Below, in pieces: positions 5,623-9,982 of a stretch of DNA of 9,982 bases. A program made the translations under genes and the position numbers. Source of the DNA: CAYLOC01 sp964385195 (GTDB taxonomy: Bacteria > Actinomycetota > Actinomycetes > Propionibacteriales > Nocardioidaceae); assembly GCA_964385195.1 (NCBI GenBank), contig CAYLOC010000127.1, forward strand, positions 1 to 9,982, in the 5' to 3' direction. Within the stretch, counting starts at the first letter, position 1; every line of letters starts with the position of its first letter. The notes under the pieces were generated by a model. The model did not search any database. It worked only from the letters and a program-made list of their open reading frames with translations, and had not been told where the DNA came from.

Positions 5623-6570
5623 TCACCCGACCTCGATCACGACCTTGCCGTCGGTGTGTCCGCCCTCCACCTGGCCCAGGGCGGCACCGGCCTGGGCCAG
5701 GGAGTACCGGTGACGGATGAGCGGGTCAACGGTGCCGTCGGCGACCAAGGCCGCCACCTCGCCGTACACCTGGGTGGTACGCCGGCGCTCGATCGGGCCA
5801 CCGCCGAGCTCACGGGCGACGTCCGGACCGCCCGCGCTGACCAGCGCACCCGGCCGCTGCAACAGGTGCGCGAGCGGCCGCAGCGCATCCCCGCCGACCG
5901 TGTCCACGATGCCGTCGACCGGCCCTACCTCGGCAGCGGTGTCGGCATCGTCGCCGGCGTAGTCGACCCATCGCGCGCCCAGCGCCTCCACCTGGGACTG
6001 CTTGGCCGCGCTCGCCGTACCGACCACCGTGATCCCGCGGGCACAAGCGATCTGGCATGCCGCGCTGCCGACGCCACCGCCGGCTCCGATCACCAACAGC
6101 GTGTCCCCCGGCCCGAGTGCCAGCTGCTCCAGTGCGTCGTACGCCGTCGCCACCGCGACCGGCAGCACGGCAGCCGCATCGAAGCCCACCCCTGCTGGTA
6201 TTCGCGCCGCCGACGCCGCGGTCAGCACGGTGTACTCCGCGTAACTGCCGTATGTCGGGGCGGTGGACCCGAACACCGCGTCACCCACGGCGAAGCCCTC
6301 GACCCCCTCCCCCACCGCAGCAACGACACCAGAAGCCTCCCGCCCGAGCACCGCCGGGAACTCCGTGGGGACCGTGCCGGACCGCAGCCCGGACCGGACC
6401 TTGTGGTCGGCCGGGTTCACCCCCGACGCCCGCACCCGCACCAGCAGTTGGCCCTCCCCGGGATCGGGCACCGGAAGGGTGAGGAACCGCTCGACCTCAG
6501 GCCCGCCGTACGTCTCGAACCCGTAGGCAGTCATCGTGTTCGGCACTGTCATCATCTCCGTCTCGCTCAC
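5623..6570 (-). CDS. Zinc-free NAD(P)H:quinone oxidoreductase-like MDR protein
   Basis: The predicted 315 residues belong to the medium-chain dehydrogenase/reductase superfamily. The N-terminal GroES-like domain (about 14-125) carries ASGVNPADHKVRSG (48-61) and FPAVLGREASGVVAAVG (71-87). The Rossmann domain follows, with coenzyme loop GAGGGVG (162-168) and TASAAK (185-190), where a basic residue suggests NADPH preference. The structural-zinc cysteines and catalytic-zinc ligands of alcohol dehydrogenases are absent, as in QOR/zeta-crystallin enzymes, which reduce quinones or enones in the cytosol. Substrate is not predictable. The start is uncertain: GTG 6570 has a TACGAT -10 box 8 nt upstream (leaderless), ATG 6555 and ATG 6552 follow a GGAG but with almost no spacing, and ATG 6534 begins the conserved MTAYGF segment. 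I chose 6570 because it fits the local leaderless pattern. It is divergent from lipA. Confidence 0.85.
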   Translation of the reverse strand: MSETEMMTVPNTMTAYGFETYGGPEVERFLTLPVPDPGEGQLLVRVRASGVNPADHKVRSGLRSGTVPTEFPAVLGREASGVVAAVGEGVEGFAVGDAVFGSTAPTYGSYAEYTVLTAASAARIPAGVGFDAAAVLPVAVATAYDALEQLALGPGDTLLVIGAGGGVGSAACQIACARGITVVGTASAAKQSQVEALGARWVDYAGDDADTAAEVGPVDGIVDTVGGDALRPLAHLLQRPGALVSAGGPDVARELGGGPIERRRTTQVYGEVAALVADGTVDPLIRHRYSLAQAGAALGQVEGGHTDGKVVIEVG

Positions 6571-6578
6571 GGCACCTG

Positions 6579-6584
6579 ATCGTA
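6579..6584 (-). promoter_or_regulatory. -10 box of the oxidoreductase promoter
   Basis: TACGAT on the minus strand is followed by 8 nt and GTG at 6570. It lies where the -35 of the opposing lipA promoter would be expected, so the two promoters occupy the same DNA. Confidence 0.4.
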
Positions 6585-6600
6585 GCCGCCCCGGAAACGG

Positions 6601-6606
6601 TAGGCT
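6601..6606 (+). promoter_or_regulatory. -10 box of lipA promoter (leaderless)
   Basis: TAGGCT fits TANNNT and is followed by 7 nt and the GTG at 6614. No SD precedes that GTG. The geometry matches that of lipB (TAGCAT, 7 nt, GTG), so the two lipoate genes may be expressed in the same way. Confidence 0.5.
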
Positions 6607-6613
6607 GAAGACC

Positions 6614-7573
6614 GTGACGGTAACCGCAGACGGACGCAAGATGCTGCGCTTGGAAGTGCGCAACGCGCAGACCCCGATCGAGCGCAAGCCCTCCTGGATC
6701 AAGACCCGCGCGAAGATGGGACCGGAGTACGCCGAGCTCGCGTCGCTGGTGAAGCGCGAGGGCCTGCACACCGTCTGCCAGGAGGCCGGCTGCCCCAACA
6801 TCTTCGAGTGCTGGGAGGACCGGGAGGCAACGTTCCTCATCGGTGGCGACCAGTGCACACGCCGCTGCGACTTCTGCCAGATCGACACCGGCAAGCCCGA
6901 CCCGCTGGATACCACCGAGCCGGACCGCGTGGCCGAGAGCGTGCAGCAGATGCGGTTGCGTTACGCGACGATCACTGGTGTCTGCCGCGATGACCTGCCC
7001 GACGAGGGCGCCTGGCTGTACGCCGAGACGATCCGCCGCGTCCATGCGCTCAACCCCGGCGTCGGCGTCGAGATGCTCGCGCCGGACTTCGGCGGGAAGC
7101 CGCACCTGATCGGGCAGGTGTTCGACGCCGCCCCGGAGGTGTTTGCACACAACATCGAGACCGTGCCGCGGATCTTTCGCCGGATCCGTCCCGGGTTCCG
7201 CTACGAGCGCTCACTCGAGGTGCTGCGCTGGGCACGGGATCGCGAGCTGGTCACCAAGTCGAACCTGATCCTCGGCATGGGAGAGACCCGGGCGGAGATC
7301 ACCGGGGCGATGGAGGACCTCCGTTCGGTCGGCACCGACCTGTTGACCATCACCCAGTATCTCCGGCCGTCGGTGCGGCACCACCCGGTCGAACGCTGGG
7401 TGAAGCCGGAGGAGTTCGTGGACATGCGGGACGAGGCGTTGGCGTTGGGCTTCGCGGGAGTGATGAGCGGGCCGCTGGTGCGGTCGTCGTACCGGGCCGG
7501 ACGCCTGTACCGGCAGGCGATCGAGTCCCGGACCGAGAAGTCCCGGGCTGACGACGAAGAGGGTGTGAGCTGA
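6614..7573 (+). CDS. lipA: Lipoyl synthase LipA (radical SAM)
   Basis: LipA inserts sulfur at C6 and C8 of protein-bound octanoyl groups, using SAM and sacrificing an auxiliary [4Fe-4S] cluster. The 319 residues show everything needed. Auxiliary-cluster cysteines are Cys55, Cys60 and Cys66 (motif CQEAGCPNIFEC). The radical-SAM cluster is held by Cys81, Cys85 and Cys88 (CTRRCDFC). The C-terminal RSSY motif (290-293) supplies the serine ligand. GLHTVC, YLRPSVRHHPVERWVKPEEF (249-268) and GPLVRSSYRAG also match the family closely. GTG 6614 gives the N-terminus usual for actinobacterial LipA, running into DGRKMLRLEVRNAQTPIE. An upstream ATG at 6536 would overlap the divergent gene and is rejected. 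Its stop overlaps the next start as TGATG, so lipA and the DUF4191 gene are one operon. Confidence 0.97.
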   Translation: MTVTADGRKMLRLEVRNAQTPIERKPSWIKTRAKMGPEYAELASLVKREGLHTVCQEAGCPNIFECWEDREATFLIGGDQCTRRCDFCQIDTGKPDPLDTTEPDRVAESVQQMRLRYATITGVCRDDLPDEGAWLYAETIRRVHALNPGVGVEMLAPDFGGKPHLIGQVFDAAPEVFAHNIETVPRIFRRIRPGFRYERSLEVLRWARDRELVTKSNLILGMGETRAEITGAMEDLRSVGTDLLTITQYLRPSVRHHPVERWVKPEEFVDMRDEALALGFAGVMSGPLVRSSYRAGRLYRQAIESRTEKSRADDEEGVS

Positions 7574-8298
7574 TGCCACTGCTGGGCAGGAAGAAGGACA
7601 AGGGCCCCAAGAAGGAGGGCCGGCTCCGCCAGATCATCAACGCCTACAAGATGACCCGGGAGCAGGACCCCCGGGCCGGCATCATCTGCCTGGCGTGGGC
7701 GTTCGGGGTCGCGATCGTCGTCGGCGTGGTGATCGGCTTCTTCATCTCGATCGTCAGCGGGGTCATCGTCGGTATCCTCAGCGGCTCGCTGACCTGGCTG
7801 TTCGTCTTCGGACGCCGCGCGGAGGCAGCGGCGTACAAGCGGGTCGAGGGCCGTCCTGGGGCCGCAGGCGCCGCGCTGGGGGTGCTGAAACGCGGCTGGC
7901 ACGTGCAGCAGGGGGTGGCCGTGACCCGCAACCAGGAGCTGGTGCACCGTGTCGTGGGCCGCCCCGGGGTGATCCTGGTGGGTGAGGGAAACCCCAGCCG
8001 GGTCCGCAACCTGCTGGCGGTGGAGAAGAAGAAGCATGCGCGCGTCGTCGGCGACACCCCCATCTACGACGTGGCGGTAACCGACCACGGCGAGGACGGC
8101 ACCGTCGCGGTCCGCAGGCTGTCCAAGCACATCACCAAGCTGCCCAAGAACATCACGCCTGCGGACATGACCGACGTGATGCAGCGGCTGAAGGCGCTGG
8201 ACGCGATGCGGCCGCCGGCCCCGCTGCCCAAGGGGCCGCTGCCCACGAACCCGCGGGAAGCCAAGCGGCAGGCGCGCCAGGCCATGCGCGGCCGCTAA
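7573..8298 (+). CDS. DUF4191 family membrane protein
   Basis: This encodes 241 residues. A very basic N-terminus (many Lys/Arg in residues 6-28) precedes two closely spaced transmembrane helices at about 36-57 and 60-80. Then comes a soluble domain with GRPGVILVGEG, a lysine run KKKH and a basic C-terminal tail. By the positive-inside rule both ends should be cytoplasmic, making the protein a membrane-anchored hairpin. This is the architecture and gene position (immediately after lipA) of actinobacterial DUF4191 proteins. The function of the family is unknown, and the conserved linkage with lipA is the only clue. The ATG overlaps the lipA stop by one base (TGATG), implying translational coupling. 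A GAGG stretch about 10 nt upstream may help initiation. A large inverted repeat starts 4 bp after its stop codon and probably ends the operon. Confidence 0.9.
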   Translation: MPLLGRKKDKGPKKEGRLRQIINAYKMTREQDPRAGIICLAWAFGVAIVVGVVIGFFISIVSGVIVGILSGSLTWLFVFGRRAEAAAYKRVEGRPGAAGAALGVLKRGWHVQQGVAVTRNQELVHRVVGRPGVILVGEGNPSRVRNLLAVEKKKHARVVGDTPIYDVAVTDHGEDGTVAVRRLSKHITKLPKNITPADMTDVMQRLKALDAMRPPAPLPKGPLPTNPREAKRQARQAMRGR

Positions 8299-8301
8299 CG
8301 C

Positions 8302-8360
8302 CCGAGAAGTCACATCTGCCGCTGTTTCGGCGGCGTGTCGCCGAAGTTGTGACGTCTCGG
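8302..8360. terminator. Large inverted repeat after DUF4191
   Basis: The arms CCGAGAAGTCACATCT (8302-8317) and AGTTGTGACGTCTCGG (8345-8360) pair at 14 of 16 positions. Inside, TTCGGCG (8326-8332) pairs with CGCCGAA (8339-8345) around a 6-nt loop. An alternative inner hairpin pairs GCCGC (8318-8322) with GCGGC (8330-8334). Its place just after the operon stop suggests a terminator. There is no T-tract. The right arm contains AGTTGTGAC, also present in the repeats at 5500-5580. Confidence 0.55.
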
Positions 8361-8379
8361 CCGGGCTTGGGGGAACAGG

Positions 8380-8385
8380 CATACT
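8380..8385 (+). promoter_or_regulatory. Possible -10 box of the EamA transporter gene
   Basis: CATACT is one base from TATACT and ends 9 nt before the ATG at 8395, which has no SD. A leaderless start is possible, with slightly longer spacing than the other examples in this window. Confidence 0.35.
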
Positions 8386-8394
8386 AGCCCTGCT

Positions 8395-9243
8395 ATGGGT
8401 GCGGTCCTCGGGTTGCTGTCAGCGCTGTGCTACGGCGCGTCGGACTTCGTCGGTGGCGCTGCCGGCCGCCGGGTCAGCGCGTCGCTGGTGGCGATGCTGG
8501 CCCAGCCGTTGGGGCTGGTGGCCGCTGTCATCGCCCTGGGAATCTTCGGGACCGGATCCGGCCCGACCACCCATGCACTGGTGTGGGGGGCGGTCAGCGG
8601 GGTGGGAAGCGGGGTCGGCACCGTCACGCTGTACGCCGGTCTCGCCGCCTCGCGGATGGGAGTGGTCTCCCCGATCAGTGCGCTCGGCACCGCCGTCATC
8701 CCCGCCATCGTCGGGATGGCGCAGGGCGAGCGGCCCAGCACCATCGCCCTCGCCGGTCTGGCACTGGCGCTGCCGGCGATCATCCTGGTGTCGCTGCACC
8801 ACGACCGGGAGGCGGCGTCGTCCGCGAGCAGTACGGCGAGCGGTGTCGCCTACGGCCTGGCGGCCGGAGCCGGATTCGCGCTGTTGTTCATCGCGCTGGA
8901 CCAGGCCGGCACCGCCTCGTCAGCCTGGCCGCTGGTGCCGGGGCAGGCGGTGTCGTCGCTGGTCATCATCCCGTTCGCGTTGGCGTGGACCCCTCGGCCG
9001 CTGGGAATCCGGGCGGCACTTCCGGCGGCGCTGCTGGCGGGCAGTCTCGGCGGCGTCGCCAACCTGTTGTTCCTGGCCGCGACCGGTCGAGGGGCGCTCA
9101 CCGTGGTCGCCGTACTCACGTCGCTGTATCCGGCGGTGACGGTGCTGCTGGCCCGGTTCCTGCTGCACGAGCGGTGGCAACGGTGGCAGATCGTCGGGCT
9201 GGTGGCGTCCGGGGTCGCCGTCGTCCTCATCAGCACCGGCTGA
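8395..9243 (+). CDS. EamA/DMT-family membrane transporter
   Basis: The 282 residues are almost entirely hydrophobic, with about ten transmembrane helices arranged as two EamA repeats at about 1-136 and 147-281. Typical features are the N-terminal SALCYGASDFVGG segment, VVSPISALGTAVIPAIVG at the end of repeat 1, and TVVAVLTSLYPAVTVLLAR followed by HERWQRWQIVGL and a last helix in repeat 2. Members of this drug/metabolite transporter superfamily move amino acids, metabolites or drugs across the cytoplasmic membrane. No feature here identifies the substrate. The ATG at 8395 begins directly with the first helix, as usual, and is preceded by a possible -10 box and not by an SD. It has its own promoter after the terminator-like repeat that follows DUF4191. 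Its stop codon runs into a strong inverted repeat, and the next gene is convergent. Confidence 0.88.
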   Translation: MGAVLGLLSALCYGASDFVGGAAGRRVSASLVAMLAQPLGLVAAVIALGIFGTGSGPTTHALVWGAVSGVGSGVGTVTLYAGLAASRMGVVSPISALGTAVIPAIVGMAQGERPSTIALAGLALALPAIILVSLHHDREAASSASSTASGVAYGLAAGAGFALLFIALDQAGTASSAWPLVPGQAVSSLVIIPFALAWTPRPLGIRAALPAALLAGSLGGVANLLFLAATGRGALTVVAVLTSLYPAVTVLLARFLLHERWQRWQIVGLVASGVAVVLISTG

Positions 9244-9291
9244 GTTGTCAGAAGTGGAGCACGCTATGACGTGTCTCACTTCTGACAACTC
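9242..9291. terminator. Strong bidirectional hairpin
   Basis: GAGTTGTCAGAAGTG (9242-9256) and CACTTCTGACAACTC (9277-9291) are perfect 15-bp complements. The stem can continue with G-U, one A-C mismatch, G-U and four more pairs (CACG/CGTG) to a CTATGA loop. The hairpin begins within the EamA stop codon and lies 9 bp from the stop of the convergent RDD gene, so it should end both transcripts. No T-tract is present on either side. Confidence 0.7.
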
Positions 9292-9300
9292 GGGGGTGGG

Positions 9301-9753
9301 TCAGCGGCGTACGGCGACGGCGTCGGTGGCCATGTCGTGCAGCCCGCGCTGGTCGCGGTTGTAGATCACCGGTGGGACCACCAGGCACACCAAGACGGTG
9401 CGGACCAAGGCTCGCCACGGGTCCAGAATCCGGCCGGTGGTGCGGCGTACGGCGATCCGGATCAGCAGCTGCCCGGCCGAGCCGCCGAGCATCGAGGTGA
9501 ACACCCACTTCTCCGCGGCGAAGACCACCAGCGGCAGCCACTGCGCCGTTCCCTGACCGGTCCACACGTTCTGGCCCAGGAACGCCCCGACCACGAGGAG
9601 GGAGAGGAACCAGTCGATGGCCAGGGCGAGCAACCGGCGTCCCCAGCCCGCGACGGCGCCGCTGCCGTCCTGCGGCAGGCCGAGGCGCTTGCCCGCCCAG
9701 TAGTCGTCGCCATGGGAGTGGTCGCCATGGGAGTCGTCGTCCTGCTCCGGCAC
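9301..9753 (-). CDS. RDD-domain membrane protein
   Basis: This encodes about 150 residues. The N-terminus is hydrophilic, with a His/Asp repeat (SHGDHSHGDD at about residues 8-17). The RDD domain follows, opening with GWGRRLLALAIDWFLS (about 36-51), whose Arg and Asp are the family's namesake residues. Three hydrophobic helices come next, and the domain ends with QRGLHDMATDAVAV, where the last conserved Asp lies. RDD proteins are small integral membrane proteins, a few implicated in ion exchange; most, including those beside glnA in actinomycetes, have no known role. GTG 9753 is chosen because a TACGTT -10 box ends 6 nt upstream. The upstream ATG at 9882 on this strand would add 43 residues of poor character across the glnA leader. 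The gene diverges from glnA with 128 bp between them. Confidence 0.85.
   Translation of the reverse strand: MPEQDDDSHGDHSHGDDYWAGKRLGLPQDGSGAVAGWGRRLLALAIDWFLSLLVVGAFLGQNVWTGQGTAQWLPLVVFAAEKWVFTSMLGGSAGQLLIRIAVRRTTGRILDPWRALVRTVLVCLVVPPVIYNRDQRGLHDMATDAVAVRR
9706..9734. repeat. Two-copy 15-bp tandem repeat inside the RDD gene
   Basis: GTCGCCATGGGAGT occurs at 9706-9719 and again at 9721-9734 with a period of 15 bp, so the frame is kept. On the coding (minus) strand it encodes a duplicated five-residue His/Asp unit, SHGDH-SHGDD. Confidence 0.7.
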
Positions 9754-9759
9754 TGCCGC

Positions 9760-9765
9760 AACGTA
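9760..9765 (-). promoter_or_regulatory. -10 box of the RDD gene (leaderless)
   Basis: TACGTT on the minus strand is followed by 6 nt and the GTG at 9753. No SD is present, and this supports GTG 9753 as the start. Confidence 0.4.
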
Positions 9766-9868
9766 GCACGCAGCCAGGGCGCTCCACTCCGTGGGCACTT
9801 CGGTAGAGGTCGGCCCTGGACCCTTATCCTTGTCGGGTAGCGGTGGCTGCCCGGGCCGCCCGGCTGCT

Positions 9869-9876
9869 GGGAGGAG
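9869..9876 (+). promoter_or_regulatory. Ribosome-binding site of glnA
   Basis: GGGAGGAG lies 5 nt before the ATG at 9882, one of only two clear SD sequences in the window placed before a start codon. TATCCT (9825-9830) is a weak -10 candidate further upstream. I see no GlnR-type site I would defend. Confidence 0.65.
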
Positions 9877-9881
9877 CGACA

Positions 9882-9982
9882 ATGTTCGCCGACCGCGACG
9901 CGCTACTGCGCTATGTCAGCGACGAGGACGTGGAGTTCATCGACGTCCGGTTCTGCGACCTGCCGGGGGTGATGCAGCACTT
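9882..9982 (+). CDS. glnA: Glutamine synthetase type I, 3' partial (first 33 codons)
   Basis: The window ends 101 nt into this gene. The visible residues start MFADRDALLRYVSDEDVEF and include VRFCDLPGVMQH (22-33), which is the N-terminal beta-grasp signature of bacterial type I glutamine synthetase. The enzyme makes glutamine from glutamate, ammonia and ATP in the cytosol as a dodecamer. The active site and adenylylation Tyr lie beyond the window. The VRFCDLPGVMQH form is that of the main GlnA1 enzyme of actinomycetes and not of the GlnA3/4-like paralogues, though 33 residues make this tentative. The start is supported by a strong SD at 9869-9876. The gene diverges from the RDD gene. Confidence 0.92.
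   Translation, partial: MFADRDALLRYVSDEDVEFIDVRFCDLPGVMQH

Noticed and set aside
5656..6579. 307-codon open frame on + strand
   Set aside because: It is antisense to the quinone oxidoreductase and has no recognisable motif or plausible start signal.
6571..6915. Upstream extension of the oxidoreductase frame
   Set aside because: It is antisense to the 5' part of lipA and shows no MDR-like sequence.
7201..8382. 393-codon open frame on - strand
   Set aside because: It runs antisense through lipA and DUF4191, is low-complexity, and is contradicted by both strongly supported genes.
9754..9881. GlnR-type operator or 43-residue extension of the RDD protein upstream of glnA
   Set aside because: I found no convincing paired GlnR motif, and the extension lacks conservation-like character and runs across the glnA leader.
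1..9982. A novel defence, secretion or biosynthetic system
   Set aside because: Every well-supported gene is a housekeeping, transport or regulatory gene; no cluster of linked unknown genes or mobile-element hallmarks is present.

Overview
The window is high-GC DNA with the codon bias, gene order and promoter style of an actinomycete. A Nocardioidaceae/Propionibacteriales-like host is my best guess, but this rests on gene order and general flavour, not on any search. The core is a housekeeping lipoate-synthesis neighbourhood that leads into glnA. lipB (octanoyltransferase), lipA (lipoyl synthase), a DUF4191 membrane protein, an RDD-domain membrane protein and the first codons of type I glutamine synthetase are recognisable. 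There is no phage, transposon, CRISPR array, toxin-antitoxin pair, biosynthetic cluster or obvious new defence system here.

Layout, left to right. (1) 1-903 (+): a TIGR01777-type NAD(P)-binding epimerase/SDR lacking only its first few residues. (2) 935-1861 (-): an unusual 308-residue regulator made of two MarR domains in tandem. (3) 1981-3531 (+): a divergent 14-helix drug-efflux-type MFS transporter. The intervening control region has repeated CGGTA half-sites. (4) 3515-4105 (-): a small predicted lipoprotein, convergent with and overlapping the transporter. (5) 4174-4911 (+): lipB. (6) 4893-5474 (-): an unrecognised 193-residue helical protein whose 3' end overlaps lipB. (7) 5475-5622: a gap holding two copies of a 30-bp palindromic repeat. 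(8) 5623-6570 (-): a zinc-free NAD(P)H:quinone oxidoreductase-like MDR protein. (9) 6614-7573 (+) lipA and 7573-8298 (+) DUF4191, translationally coupled through TGATG. (10) 8395-9243 (+): an EamA/DMT transporter. (11) 9301-9753 (-): an RDD protein. (12) 9882 to the end (+): glnA, cut by the window edge.

How the genes work together. LipB moves octanoate from acyl carrier protein to the lipoyl domains of 2-oxoacid dehydrogenase E2 and glycine-cleavage H proteins, and LipA inserts the two sulfurs. From general knowledge of actinomycetes, the TIGR01777 gene is often near sucB and lipB. The marR-MFS-lipoprotein block therefore looks like an accessory insertion into a conserved neighbourhood. MarR and MFS probably form a self-contained ligand-responsive efflux module.

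Points for a second look: the double-MarR fusion and its operator region; about seven genes with a TANNNT-like -10 box only 6-9 nt before the start codon and no Shine-Dalgarno, suggesting leaderless transcripts; a 43-bp bidirectional lipA/oxidoreductase promoter; and intergenic palindromes, three of which share the 9-mer AGTTGTGAC.
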